Made by a program: the position numbers and the translations under genes. A DNA stretch of 64,000 bases from Ligustrum vulgare (Eukaryota; Streptophyta; Magnoliopsida; Lamiales; Oleaceae): the NCBI GenBank assembly GCA_963555705.1, contig OY743179.1, forward strand, positions 22,576,692 to 22,640,691. The letters are read 5' to 3'. Of the stretch, positions 1-12,640 are shown in pieces. The number at the start of each line of letters is the position of its first letter. Position 1 is the first letter of the stretch. The notes under the pieces were generated by a model that was not told the origin of the DNA, did not search any database, and saw nothing but the letters and a program-made list of their open reading frames with translations.

Positions 1-1057
1 TTTGTGATAGCATACAGGAATTTATTAAGATGTGTTGATTCCAATATAAAATAGTGATGGTCCTTTTAAAATTCTTTGTGGGTGTGCAGTTTTCTCTGTA
101 GATTCTGCTTGGGATACACAAATTTTGTATGACACAATCATTAATTTTTTCTTTTTTTAAAGATCTGCGGTATGGTTTTTTTGGTCCCAATCAAACCTGA
201 GGGGCGATGATGATAAATTGTGCCGGATTAATTATACTTCACGGGATTATGGCCCATGATCGAAGAGTATATTGCCTAAATCTCCATAATTAGACAACCC
301 ATTTAAAGATGGGCTAGGGAACTTTACTATTCATTTCAAGATTTTAATTGAGTCTTGGGTCTGTTGCTCGATGGGTAGATTTTGAGACAACCCAACTTTA
401 TTAGGGAAATTGTCTTAACCTTAATAAGTGCAATTAGTACTTAAAAACTTAATTAGTGCAATTGTCTTCACCCTAATAAGTGCAATTAGTACTTAAATAC
501 TCCACTTCCTCACTTCTCGGTAGCACACTAATACCTCCTCTCTCTCTTGGTGAGGCAGTATACACTCTCTCTCTTTCTCTCTTGCGTGACTGGAATTGCT
601 CTTGCCTCTTCTTCTTGGTGATTACCACCAATGATCTTACTACTTCGGTTATAGGTCTCCTTTGTAGCTGGACCTTTTCTGTTGGCTACTCATTCAAGCC
701 TCCTGTAGCTCTTTAACAATGAGCCTTGTACCTTCTTGCTGACCATGCCTTCCCTGTTCCATCGTGTGCAGCCCCTATTTGGTCTTGTTCCATTTGTGCA
801 TCCTCTAATCGGTTGGTTTCTGTCTTGGGGTGTGTGAAGGCAAGGGGTGTTTGGGTTGTTGAGGGAGTGTTTTTCTAGCCTAGATTATAGTTTACTATTA
901 TAGAGTTTTGGACAAAAATTCGAGCCCTTGTTGAACCCCTTTCAGCCGGCTATTCGTGCAATTGAGGGAGTTTTCAATTACTTCATTTAATTGTTATTGT
1001 TTTGATTTAATTATATTGTCAATCTATTTAATTATTCGTTGTCTAACATGTGATTTC
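1..1057. other. Unassigned flank, CT-rich centre
   Basis: No gene could be recognised. The stretch has a CT-rich tract around 530-590 and a short repeated motif (taagtgcaattagtactta) near 425-500, which looks more like promoter, 5' leader or LTR DNA than coding sequence. The short frames here show no domain signature. The right edge is the insertion point of the element that starts at 1058; its target duplicate ATTTC is at 1053-1057. Confidence 0.5.
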
Positions 1058-2111
1058 TGTTGATTTACTTAATCATGCACAGTGGAATATAAAATATTTT
1101 CAATTCCCAAATGAGAATCTGCTTTGTGTTTAGATAGAAATCGTGATAAAAATAATACCTCTTGATTATTTTGCACACGGATCTAAGAAACTTGATTCTT
1201 TCAATCTACTTCCACACCATAGCTGTTCAATTGTCTAGCCTCTAAAGGTGATCTACATGAGAGAACAAGAATGAGAAGGTAGGATTTCTCTCTTCATGTG
1301 TTAGTAAGAGAATAATGAATTAGGGTTAATTTTTTTCAAATCCCAGTTTTTTATTAATACAAGTCAAAGTGGGCTTAGCCCATAACTTAAACATTACTCG
1401 GTCCATATAGTTTAATCAATCCAATTAATCAAACATGAACAATAGTTAATCAATCCGATCAAAAAACTCGAGTCTATTCATAAACAACACAATTAATTAA
1501 TTCTACAAATGTCGAATACTTGTTAATTAATTAATTCTAATTACATTCTTCTAGTTCTCCCCTTGCGTGTAACCCTTTAGGTTCCCAACCACGATGTCGA
1601 ACTACGTAAATTATTATTTTGATCTAATCAAAATAATATTAATTAAAACTCTCTTTTCAATTAATCATTAATTCTCCTAGATTAATTAATTCACATTTGT
1701 TGTCCCAGATTGACACCTAGCAATGTGTCAGAGAATACATGTGGTGGGAAATGTCACGTGGTGTGACAAAACCAAACTAGTTCGTTTATCATAAAACTTT
1801 AATCCCTTCGTCAATATGATCCGATTAATTATGAGATATGGAAATGTGTCAATCTCGTTTATTGATCATATCTTTTATTTCGCTCTTAAGTCAATAAACT
1901 CGAAACTATTTTCGACTTTATGAATTCACCTTAGCCAAGGATTTCGATATCGACTTAACCAAATAAAATGTAGATCACAATCTCTTACTATCTAAGAGTG
2001 ACGAATCCTATATTGATCATTCACAACCTTCATGTAATTCTTGACATACCCGAATGATATCGTATTAGTAACTCCTTTCAGAGCAACGTCCAACATCACC
2101 AAAGGATGATC

Positions 2112-3570
2112 TGTTGACCTATGACTATTCACGTATATATTGTTTTGATTATAACAAACAAGATCTCATGTATTACTAATGATTTCAATTCTTGAGTTTT
2201 ATCATATATGTGTCATTTGAATACTCCGAGATCAAATCGTCATCCATTGAAGTACAAAGCAATCATAAGAGATATTTGAAGTGAACAAGATCGTCGAAGA
2301 CCGAAGATTAAAGCTTTGGAAGATTTATGTTGGAAAATCTCAACTCATTTGTAAAGGTTCGACTCATCAATTTTTAGCAAGTCTATAAAGATCAAAATTA
2401 TTTCTAGAAATTATGAATTACATAAAAATGATTTTTCAAATCATAATATAAAATAGTTTTTGGAAAAATAAACTTTTTGATATAAAAATAAAATTTCCAA
2501 AAATTCCATTTTCGGTCGACCGAAACACACCTGATCGACCGAAATATTTGCTCAACCGAAAGTATAACGGCTCAAATGTATAACGGCTAGTTTTTGAGCT
2601 TTCGGTCGACCGAAACTTCCTGCAGCTCAAATTTCTTAATCTATAAATAGTCACTTCTCTTGCATTCATTATAATCAACAATAAGAGCATTTAAGAAAGA
2701 AATTCATTGAGAAAATCATTGAGCTTACCTTGTTTTACATTCTATTTCATTTATTGCAAGGAATCTCTTGATTGTTCAAAACTATTTCATATTTTTATCA
2801 AGAATTCCATTTTGTAAGAAAACTCAATACTCTTACTTCATTATTGATCATTGATTGAGTTCATATCACCAAACACTTATTGAAGTGTATATCTCTCTTC
2901 ATACTTAACTAAGTATTATTTGGAAAGAGAGATCATTGGTTGAAAAACTTTGATTCAAGAAAAACTATCTCATATCCTTCTTCAAAGTTTTCATAAACAC
3001 TTGAGCTTTAAATATTTGCTATCTATTGAAGTGTTATCATAAAACTCTCAAGATACTTGTATTGATCATATCATTTGTTAATAGAGTTATTTCAATTGTA
3101 AATTCAATTCATTATATTTTGTGGCTTCGAGAGCCTTGTGAAAACTCGATTGTAAAGGATATGTGCTCCTTGTTGTAAAGTCACCTAAGGATTCGATACT
3201 TCTTGTTGTAAGTTATCAATATAGTGGATTTGGCCTTGCTCGTGACGGAGAGCTCGGTAACGGAGGACGTAGATCACATTGGTTGATTGAACCTCCCTAA
3301 ATCGCGTTTGCAATCTCTTATCCCTTTTACTTACTTGCATTGCACTTACTCTTTTCTATCAATTTATATTTTGCAACACTATATCTAAGTGCTATACTTG
3401 CTTTATCAATTAAGTTCATACATTTATAGCACACTACATTGATAGTTTAGCTACTTGTAATACTAAGTGCTCATACTTATACTCATTGGTTTTTAAATTT
3501 AAGATTATTTATCGAAAAAGTTTTATAAACCAATTCACCCCCCTCTTGGTTAGTTTATCTTGGGTTAACA
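2112..3570 (+). mobile_element. Solo LTR, copia type, 1459 bp
   Basis: It begins TGTTGACC and ends GGGTTAACA, with the 5 bp duplicate TGATC at 2107-2111 and 3571-3575. Its last bases include the 'aattcacccccctcttggt' string (about 3530-3549), common just inside the 3' end of plant copia LTRs. No internal coding region is present, so it is a solo LTR left by recombination. It carries perfect CpG palindromes at 2510-2525 and 2600-2615 plus half sites between them. Confidence 0.85.
2510..2615. repeat. Repeated palindrome TTTCGGTCGACCGAAA in a solo LTR
   Basis: Two exact 16 bp copies (2510-2525, 2600-2615) and partial copies (gatcgaccgaaa near 2533, caaccgaaag near 2553) lie within 106 bp. Such CG-rich palindromes are described for Sirevirus copia LTRs upstream of the promoter. 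Confidence 0.85.
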
Positions 3571-4074
3571 TGATCGCCTTATATAAGGTACTATGATGGT
3601 TTCAAGTCAAAGGATCAATTCCACTAACGAACATTAGAGATTAACCACTGACACTTAGATAGTTATCAATGTGGAATCTGTGTTGCGGGTCTCCAATGTT
3701 TTGTTCTCTTAACAAAACATCTACGTGTTCATTTAGATGTCTCTACATTTTATCTTGTAAGATCAGATACTCACTTCTAAAGTGGGAGATGACACACGTG
3801 TTGGTCTATCCGTAATAAAGATATTCGTATCTCGATATTACTTTACGATTAAGGATATTTAAGATTCAATTGTAACTTATATCTCACAATCTCAACTCCT
3901 TATGATTAACAAGTTATCAAGATTTCAATCTACAGACTCTGTTGATTTAATTTGTAAGAATAATAATAATAATATTATAAATTAATTAAATAACATATCT
4001 GCCATATATTAAATGCATCAAATATATTAGTAAGTGTTCGGTCAAACGATTGGACCTAGGGAATAACACTTACA

Positions 4075-4089
4075 AACTCCCACTTGCAC
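4075..4089 (-). promoter_or_regulatory. Polypurine tract of the 1058-11460 copia
   Basis: On the minus strand, gtgcaagtgggagtt directly precedes the 3' LTR start TGTAAGTG. This is the usual position and composition of the plus-strand primer of a copia element. Confidence 0.7.
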
Positions 4090-5042
4090 TAGATCCAATC
4101 ACTTATATATTTAATACTATAAGAGTCCAGATGACGATCATTTTTATTCTGTGACAACTCTTTGTCAGTGGATCTGCAATGTCTTACACTTATGGGAAAT
4201 TGTTCTTTCCTTTTCTCATTTCTTTGTATTACCTCTCTAGTGAGATAATACTTCCTTAACACATGTATGGGTCATTGATGAGATGAGATCTTAGTTCCTT
4301 CACTTTACGTGATTGCTCCATTGTTATCACTATAACAATGTTAGGAACTACTCTAAATTCATTAATGAACTTATTGATCCAAACCATAACATTTGCTGCT
4401 TCTGGAATAACAATGTATTAGGCTTTCTTTATTGAATCAGCGATTGTTGCTCGTTTTTAAACATTTTCAACTAATCGCTCCATTGAGAGTAAACATATTG
4501 AAATTCGTCATCTTCCTGGTCTAACTGGAAGTTAGCATTAATGAACTCTTAGTTCACTTTATCCATTTAAAATCTTAAGATTTTATCTATAAATGCAAAT
4601 TGGGATAAGCGAAGCATTCTTTTAGATCTATCTCTATAGATCTTTATCTTTAATATATAAGTATCTTCTCTCACTTCTTGCATGAATAAAATCTTTTACA
4701 ACCATAATTTTATCGAAGAATCACAAAGATGTCGTTTTCATTATTAATATGTCATCCACATATAATATTAAGAATACAATAGTTCCTATTCATTTTTGAT
4801 AAAATCAAACATTTTGATTATCTCATCAAAATAAATATTCCAGCTCCTAGAGGCTTGTTTCGATCCAAGCATGGATCAGTCAATCTTGCATACATTGTTA
4901 GCATTTTGGATTCAAAACTTTTTGTGTTGTGTCCCATTCAATTCCCATTGTATATTATGTCTCAAGAATGCAATTTTGTTATCATTCTGCCATATCTTAT
5001 ATTTATGATATGCAACTTTTTACAAACAAAATCAAAATGGAT

Positions 5043-5399
5043 TTAAGGATGGCTGAAGGTAAAAAAATCAAAGTCAACTATTTGGCTTTGTTTGTAACAT
5101 TTAACTATTAGCCTTACTTTGTATGTATGGATGTTTCCATCTATCTTGACCTTCTTGTAAACACATTTACAACTTATAGGGTTTATTCTATCAGTTAGGT
5201 CGACCAAGGTCCTTACCTTATTTATTATATACATCAAATCCATCTTGGATCCCATGGCCCCTTGCCATCTCCTTGAGTCTACACTTGACTTTACGTTTTG
5301 TGTAACTTTAAGGCTCATTATCATTGGTAAGTAATCGCGAATTCGATCATTCATGGAATCAAATGATCCTACTAAATTTACCCTGAGCTGTCGTGTCAT
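5043..5399 (-). pseudogene. Copia reverse transcriptase fragment
   Basis: The minus-strand frame shows the N-terminal RT region of Ty1/copia: 'DLMYIINKVRTLVDL', 'INPISCKCVYKKVK' and 'GNIHTYKVRLIVKCYKQ', matching the family pattern 'W.LV..P.G...I.CKWV.K.K...DG....YKARLVAKGY.Q'. Several conserved residues are substituted. The frame stops before the catalytic YVDD region, which I did not find intact further left. Remnant only. Confidence 0.75.
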
Positions 5400-5670
5400 C
5401 AGGAGTCTCTACTTCCTGATCATGAGTTTGTCCCTTAGCTGGTGTTGGGTCAATCTCAGGCTCATTTATTTGGCTAACTAATATTTTTGATCCTTAAACT
5501 TCTTCAATTTCTATTTTGTTCCCACTGTCCTCTCCTAGTATGAATTATTTCTCTAGGAAGACATCATGTCTAGAAACGAAGACTTTCTTCTCAGTGGGAT
5601 TATAAAATTGATGTCCAATTATTCTTCTTGGATATCCCACACATATACATTTATCATATTTAGACTCTAG

Positions 5671-5865
5671 CTAATCCAATTTAATGCGCTTCACATAAAC
5701 ATTACAGCCCCGAACTTTGATATGAAATAAGTTGGGTTTTCTGCCTATCCATAACTCATATGGAGTCTTGTTGACCAAATTAGATAGGACATGATATAGT
5801 GTGTAGCATGTAGTATTTAGTGCATGACCCCAAAATGACTTCGGGAGGCTTGCATTGCTCATCAT
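5671..5865 (-). pseudogene. Copia integrase C-terminal fragment
   Basis: The minus-strand frame reads 'SLPKSFWGHALNTTCYTL' and 'NKTPYELWIGRKPNL', the region just after the DDE core of Ty1/copia integrases (usual pattern 'LP..FWG.A..TA.Y..N..P.K....TPYELW.G.KP'). It lies upstream of the RT fragment in the element's own orientation, as expected. Frame is lost on both sides. Confidence 0.85.
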
Positions 5866-6949
5866 TTATCTAATAATGTTCAATTTCTCCTATCAAATAT
5901 ATTGTTGTGCTGCGGTGTATAAGTTGGAGTCCACTGCTAAATCTTATTCTACATTAGTTAATCTAAAATTCTCCTTTAAATATTCTACACATTGATCAAA
6001 TCTTAGTGATTAATATCTTTACCAAATTATTTCTCTAGTTCTAGCTTGAACTCCTTGAACCTTTCAGGGGCTTCATGCTTGAATTTCATCAAGTACACGT
6101 AACCATATCTAAATGGTTGTTAGTAAATGTGATGAAGAGAAACTACCTCTAACATGAATTAATATGAGTCCACATACATCACTATGTATTAGGTCCATTA
6201 ATTGTGCAGCTCTTTCTTCTTTTCAATAAAAGGAGATTCGGTTACCTTACCTAGCAGGCATGAATTGCATTTGTCAAGTGATTCAAATCAATTGACCTCA
6301 AATCTACATCTCTATGTAATTTGAAAATGCATTTATGTGATATATAATTTTAGATTAACTCCTTATTTTGCTTTTAATTTTCTATACTCCTAATAGAAAA
6401 TTCATTATAGAATATAAATGCCATTTTGTAATTCACCACAACTATATGATATCTTCTCAAGATAAAAGGGAACAACGATTGTCCTTAACATTAAACAATT
6501 CATGTCTAAACATGAAATTGAATTAATTCTCTTAGTAGTGAGTATAACATTTCTCTAATTATAGTACAAAGCTATAAGGAAATGAAAAGAAGTTTGTCCC
6601 TATAGGTAATGCAGCAACCCTTGCTCATTTCCATCGTATAGGTCAACTTCTTCATTCTGTAGTAGTGTGCTTTTCTCTACTCTGTGTATATTTATTCAAA
6701 TATGAGATTCACGTTTGGTAACTAATACCCGAGAGACTAAATAAATAGCTAAATCAAGCTCAACAAAATTACTTGTAATAGAAGTTTCAGAAAACTTCTT
6801 TACTTTCAAGCTTGCGAGTTCAGCCTTGCATTTCTTCTTCCAACAACCTTTCAATCCAAATGAAAACAAGGGTCATTGCTTTGACTATTGTTTATCTTAG
6901 CCTTATTAGATACTTCTCAAATCTTCCTTTAGACTTCCAATTCAGAGGA

Positions 6950-7600
6950 ATCATTGGCCATGACATGTCCCATTATCAAGCCTAGTATTGGGCTCAATAG
7001 AGCATATTCAGCAACTCAAGAAGTGTGCATTCGAGCTCATTCATGTTAAGATTCATAACGAACTTTGAATAGCTGTTTGGCAGAGATTGCAGAACCAAGT
7101 CACCACTTAGTTAATGGTCTACAACTGAACTCAATTGAGACAGCTTCTCAATATAGCCAATCATCTTCAATATATCTTACTGATTGAAGATTGATCTACC
7201 ATTTTGCACAATATAATTGCTCAGAAATATCATATATTTCAATAGGTGATTGGCTATCATACAACTATGAATAATCACTATATTAGCATCTATACTCTCA
7301 TGTTTGCTTTTATAACGCAGTTGAAATAGTTGCAAGCATCACGTATGTTGCAATGCTATTGTTAATACTGTGTTAAGCAGTCATCTCTTCCGAAATTGAG
7401 TTCTCAACTAAAAATTCTAGAAAGGGTTGCTCTAGGACCTATCCAATTAGTCATGTTTGAGAACAGTTCTCAAATTATGGTTCAATTTTGAAAAATTTGG
7501 TCGAGTCAGATAATAGGCATCCAGTATGCCTCTCAAGATTATATGATTACTCGATATTCAAAATAATAATGATAAAAAAATAAAGAATTAATAAAGAGGC
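6950..7600 (-). pseudogene. Copia gag fragment
   Basis: Minus-strand translation around 7020-7150 gives 'DLVLQSLPNSYSKFVMNL' and 'NMNELECTLLELLNML', close to copia gag of the UBN2/retrotran_gag type (pattern 'VLQSLP.S...FV.N...N....TL.ELLNML'). An in-frame stop interrupts it. The position is between the 5' LTR and the integrase fragment, as expected for gag. Boundaries are approximate. Confidence 0.65.
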
Positions 7601-8409
7601 ATCAATTAATTTAACATGGACTTGAATTAAATTAATTATGCTCCCACTATTTAAAATAAATTTATGACCCTCTTATATAAATTAATGGAATTCATACTCT
7701 GATTCCCAGTGGGCTAGGATCCCATTTGTTATATCAAGATCTTGAGGGTACTCAACAAGCCTTGATAAAACATTTGAGTAGATACTCTTATCGATTGTAT
7801 CTCTATACAACTCTTAGATCATTAAGTTGACAATTGTTTGTCCACGCACATCCTATGTGTTAACTTAACATGCCTCTAAAATTTATCTCCTTGAGTGTAC
7901 TCAACAAAAGATAGATTTTAGTTAAGTCAAGCCCATCATTCAGAAATATCTAATATTTCATATTGTCAAACATATTCCTAATAAACCCGCCTTGAGTGTA
8001 CTCAACAAGTTAAGGTCGATACGAAACTCTCGTTTTCCACTATAATGATGGAAGGCGAATAGAATTGACTTAATATTAAATTGAGGGATTTAATCATGCA
8101 AAGGTCTCATCAAGTTTGTATAGATAATTTATCATGCATCTAACATGCTAATAAACATACACATAATAAATATAGTATGGACGATTATGGACTTTATTCC
8201 ATCTAATCTTCCCGAGCCAAAAGGAAGACTAGTTGGTCAATTCCTAGGGGGACATAGCATTGATCATACAATGCTCCATCTCCATGGTATTCTCCATCTT
8301 GTATCTTCAACTAATCCAGCTGCAACATGTATCCTATATTAGTAGGCACCCAGACCTAATTGAATTAAGCACGCATGCTCAAATAACAACGGACTCGCAT
8401 GTCCTTAAA

Positions 8410-8489
8410 TAATTACAATAGGCTTGTAGGCCCAAATAATTAAAATAGGCTCGAAGGCCCAATTATTACAATAGGCTTGCAGGCCCAAA
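8410..8489. repeat. Short tandem repeats, about 27 bp, three units
   Basis: The core 'aataggct(t/c)g.aggccc' recurs three times at roughly 27 bp spacing in the long leader between the 5' LTR and gag. Confidence 0.75.
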
Positions 8490-8734
8490 ACTACAAGAGA
8501 TAAAATTAATCATTCAACACATCCACATGGCCGAGTCCATAATCATCCACTAATATAACATTCATCAAATAAATGCAACCCTATATAATATCAAATATTA
8601 TATATACGTGTATTTCGATTTTCTAGCAAATAAGTATCGTCTAAACATTTTAGACAAAAGGGATCGAAACAATTAAATAAATAATTAATCAACTTATTTA
8701 ATTAGCGGAATTTATTTAATCAAAATCAAATTTT

Positions 8735-9060
8735 AATTAAATATTGAATTAGAGTCCAACTCTAATTATAAGGTTTATGGGCAAATAGAATAACTACTTT
8801 GATTTAGGATAAACCTCCTAAATAAAATAGAATTCAATTCAATAATTAATTAATCAAATTAATCAACTATCAAAATTTAATTAAAATCAAATTTTAATTG
8901 AATGCATATTGGAGTCCAACTCCAATATCAAGGTTTTCAGGGCAATTGAATTTTAATTTAATAATTAATTAATCAAATTAATCAATTATCAAATTAATTT
9001 AATCAAAATCAATTTTTAATTAAACATTAAATTAGAGTCCAACTCTAATTATAATATAAG
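8735..9060. repeat. Degenerate triplicated leader segment with inverted core
   Basis: Three units share 'atcaaattttaatt', then the self-complementary core 'ttagagtccaactctaa' (variants at about 8747, 8910 and 9033), then 'ggtttatgggcaa' or a variant. Spacing is about 160 and 125 bp. It sits inside the non-coding leader of the surrounding copia. Confidence 0.7.
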
Positions 9061-9479
9061 GGTAAATTGAAACAATAATTAGATTTAGGATAAGAAAAAA
9101 TTCAATTTGGGTCAAAGTTACTGAATTGGTTAAAATCATATTTTAACGACAATTTAAAATCATGAATTTAAATATTAAATTTTAATTTGGTCAATATTGA
9201 AAATATGGTCAAAATTGAAATTTTGGTCAAACCATTTAAAATCAATTTAGAAAGCCATTTAAATTAAACATTTAAAACACCTTTTAAAGAATGTGCAATC
9301 TGACCCAATTTGTAATTACAAAGCAGGCCCTTAGTCTCAATAATTTCGTAAAGCAGCACCTTATTCAAATATTGCACTTTGACCCCTGATAGATTATTGA
9401 AGGCAGGGGCTTGCAATTTCTGAAATTGCTTATTGAACCCCGTCTCCCTCTCACCTCAACCGAAAATCAGAAAACCCTA

Positions 9480-9775
9480 AACCTTCTAATAGGGACGGTG
9501 AGCGTTACCCCTCCGACGAATGACGACGTGTGTCGTTGCTGTCAATTAGCGGCAACGCTGTCACCTGTTCGTGCTGACGCAACGTAGCGACACCTCACGG
9601 TTCTTCCGCATTTGTCGCTGCTTATTTGCAGCGGTGCTCTATGCCGCTACGCAACACGACTGTCGCGCGGCATGGCCCTCAGCAGTGCGCGGCTGTCCGC
9701 GCTACCTCCTCCAGTTCGTGAGGTCACCGACGGTGCTACTGCCGGTCGTCGCCTCTGCCCTTGCTCCAATCTAAT
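9480..9775. other. GC-rich island in the copia leader
   Basis: This roughly 300 bp is far richer in G, C and CpG than its surroundings. Two short open frames overlap here in different phases and neither has a recognisable domain. It may be leader RNA structure or captured host DNA. No function is assigned. Confidence 0.45.
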
Positions 9776-9924
9776 TTTCCAACCCAGAAATTAATATTCT
9801 TTTCCAAAACATATTTTAAAATATGAAAATCAAATTTCCAATTTGCTAGAAACTTGAAACAAGAACAATTAACAAGTAATTGCTTACAAGATTCATAGAA
9901 CAACTTCTAACAAACACAAAGTAG

Positions 9925-9936
9925 GCTCTGATACCA
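9925..9936 (-). promoter_or_regulatory. Primer binding site (initiator tRNA-Met type)
   Basis: The minus strand reads TGGTATCAGAGC one base inside the 5' LTR, the standard primer site of plant copia elements. Confidence 0.9.
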
Positions 9937-9937
9937 C

Positions 9938-11460
9938 CGTTGGGAATTTACTTAATCATGCATAGCAGAATATAAAATATTTTCAATTCCCAAACGAGGA
10001 TTTGCTTTATGTTTAGATAGAAATCTTGATAAAAATAATTCCTCTTGATTATTTTGCAGACGGATCTGAGAATATTGATTTCTTCAATCTACTTGCACAC
10101 TATAGTTGTTCAATTGTCCAGCCTCCAAGGTGATCCACATGAGAGAACAAGAATGAGAGGCTAGGGTTTCTCTCTTCTTGTACTAGTAAGAGAATAATGA
10201 ATTAGGGTTAAATTTTTCCAAACCCTAGTTGTTTATTAATACAAGTCAAAGTGGGTTTAGTCCATAACTTAAACATTACCCGGTCCATATAGTTTAACTA
10301 ATCCAATTAATCAAACATGAACAGTAGTTAATCAATCTGATCAATTAACTCAAGTCTATTAATATACAATATAATTAATTAATTCTACAAATGTTGAACA
10401 CTTGTTAATTAATTAATTTTAATTACAATCTTCTAGTTCTCCCCTTGCCTGTGACCCTCTAGGTTCCCAACCACAATGTCGAACTACGTGAATTATTATT
10501 TTAATCTAATCAAAATAAGATTAATTAAAACTCTCTTTTCAATTAATCATTAATTCTCTTAGATTAATTAGTTTGCATTTGTTGTCCTAAATTGACATCT
10601 AGCAATGTGTCAGGACAATACATGTAATAGGAAATGTCACGTGGTGTGACAAAACCAAACTAGTTCGTTTATCATGAAACTTTAATCCCTTCTTCGATGT
10701 GATCCGATTAATTACGAGATATGGAAAGTGTCATCTCGTTTATTGATAATATTTTTTATTTCGTTCTTAAGTCAATAAACTTCGAAACTATTTTCTACTT
10801 TATGAATTCACCTTGGCCAAGGACTTCGATATAGACTTAACTAAATAAAATGTAGATCATAATCTATTACTATCTAAGAGTGACGAATCCTATATTGATC
10901 ATTCACAACCTTCATGTGATTCTTGACATCGTATTACCAACTTCTTTCAGAGAAACATCCGACATCACCAAAATGTGACTGCCCTCATATATGGTACTAT
11001 GATGATTTCAAGTCATAGGATCAATTCCACTAACGAACATTAGAGATTAACCACTGACACTCAAATAGTTATATATGTGAAATCTCTGTTGTGGCTCTCT
11101 AATGTTTTGTTCTTTTAACAAAACATCCACGTGTTCATTTAGATGTCTCTACATCTTAACTTGTGAGATCAGCTACACATGTCTAAAGTGGGCGATGACA
11201 CACGTGTTGGTCTATCCTTAATAAAGATATTTGTATCACGATATTACTTTATAACCAAAGATATTTAAGATTCAATTGCAACTTATATCTCAATAATCAC
11301 AACTCCTTATGATTAACAAGTTATCAACATTTGAATCTATGGACTCTATTTATTTAATTTACAAGAATAATAATATTATTATAAATCAATTAAATAACAG
11401 ATCTGTCATATATTAGTAAGTGTTCGGTCAAATGATTGGACCTAGGGCATAACACTTACA
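9938..11460 (-). repeat. 5' LTR of the 1058-11460 copia
   Basis: It is uninterrupted at 1523 bp and ends AACACTTACA. The outermost base is C (CGTTGGG) where the partner LTR has T (TGTTG), so one terminal base has decayed. The flanking duplicate is ATTTC at 11461. Confidence 0.88.
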
Positions 11461-11465
11461 ATTTC

Positions 11466-12640
11466 TTTGTATTTTGTGAGACATTTGCCATTGGCATTCA
11501 TTTATGGGAATATTTGAAGGAGAATCGGAGAAGGGAAATATGGCGCCTGTAGAATCTTGGAAAAGAGATATTCGGATTCCTAGATTTATGAATATGACGC
11601 ACGTATCAATCATTTAATGGAAAAAAAAGGAATTCAGCCTGGATGTTCAATCTAACTAATACCTAGAGGGTTGAATTGGTCAATCATGCAATATAGTTAT
11701 CAAAATAGTGAAAGTAAGTCAAAAAATGTAAATTATTGATCACCATTGATTAATAGTTGGGGCAATATGTTCATATCTAATTAGGATGAGTAATTCTAGG
11801 AAGACATTATTTGAGGATATTTTTAAGTGATATGTCACACATTTATTGGATGGTAAAAATAACTATCCCACAGCTTACTTTTTCATCACCCAATAAATGT
11901 GCGTCATGTCACAATGTCACTTAAAAATATCCCTAAAAAAGTCTCCCTAGAATTATTGAATTAGGATTGGCAGTTTTAAATTAAATCATGATTTGTGGCT
12001 TTATAATTAGTTGAAGACTGTCCCTTTACAAGCATGTTTAAAAGGAAAGTCAAAATCAATGTAATTGTATCTCGAGAGAAGTTTATTCTTGTAACGTTCT
12101 CATTGAAAAGAGCGTCACTTCTAATAGAAGTTGTTGACGATGCCCTGCCCTTGGGGTACTTATGGGACATCAACACACGGATTATCCATCGCGTAATGTG
12201 GATTTATTCTGCTCAAGATGGAAGCATTCCCAAGGGTTTCGAAACTTGGACCTATGAAACTTAAGAATTTCAAAGGCCTCTCTGGTACCACTAAGCTAAC
12301 GTGCCCTGCCCTTGGGGTGCTTATGGGATGTCAACAGAAGCTAATGCCTTAAAGCTCTTGAACAGTCGCTAAGTTAAAGTCTGGCTCTCGTGGGCATATA
12401 ACTCGATACATTCGATACAAATTATCCATGCATATTAGTTTTTTTTTTACTATGATTCATGTTTCAAAATTATTTTTTGTTTTCTTATTTGCTATGACAG
12501 GGGGTGAAAATTTTTCAAAAGAAGAGCTACAATGATTGGGTTCCATGTGCAAGAAACTCTTGTATTAATTACTCCAGAATGACTTGATGGTACCAGGGAA
12601 GTTGAATGGGCTTTGAAGGCTCAAAATAAGATACGTGAAA
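11466..12640. other. Unassigned DNA with a 35 bp direct repeat
   Basis: No gene was recognised. 'tgccctgcccttgggg' followed by 'cttatggga' occurs at 12141 and 12302 with about 35 matching positions. The downstream part may be the 5' region of the decayed plus-strand copia whose gag becomes readable near 12780, but I could not find its LTR. Confidence 0.4.
11793..11953. mobile_element. Fold-back MITE, 161 bp, TA target duplicate
   Basis: The two halves are inverted repeats over about 75 bp: 'attctaggaagacatt' at the left and its complement 'gtctccctagaat' at the right, with matching inner arms around 'atatttttaagtgac'. The ends are flanked by TA, giving TAATTCTAGG...CCTAGAATTA. No coding capacity. 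A second element with the same termini lies at 37301-37438. Confidence 0.8.

Larger units (their letters stand above)
1058..4074 (-). repeat. 3' LTR of the 1058-11460 copia, interrupted
   Basis: It aligns with 9938-11460 over its whole length once 2112-3575 is removed. It starts TGTTGATTTACTT and ends AACACTTACA on the plus strand. The break falls in 'caccaaaggatgatc / gccttatataaggtac', where the other LTR reads straight through. Confidence 0.88.
1058..11460 (-). mobile_element. Ty1/copia LTR retrotransposon, minus strand, decayed, split by a nested solo LTR
   Basis: Two long direct repeats (1058-4074 and 9938-11460) flank an internal region. The 5 bp outside them are identical (ATTTC at 1053-1057 and 11461-11465), which marks one insertion event. 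A primer site complementary to initiator tRNA-Met (gctctgatacca, 9925-9936) lies beside the right repeat, so that repeat is the 5' LTR and the element reads right to left. Gag, integrase and reverse transcriptase remnants follow in copia order (gag, then integrase, then RT) toward the left, all broken by stops. The LTRs differ visibly and the left one holds a second insertion, so this is an old copy. Confidence 0.9.

Noticed and set aside
480..716. 78-codon plus-strand frame at the left end
   Set aside because: Leu/Ser-rich translation of a CT-rich tract, with no ATG-initiated domain or splice context.
9571..9794. Two overlapping short frames in the GC-rich leader
   Set aside because: Two phases are open at once, neither has a recognisable motif, and both lie in a non-coding leader.
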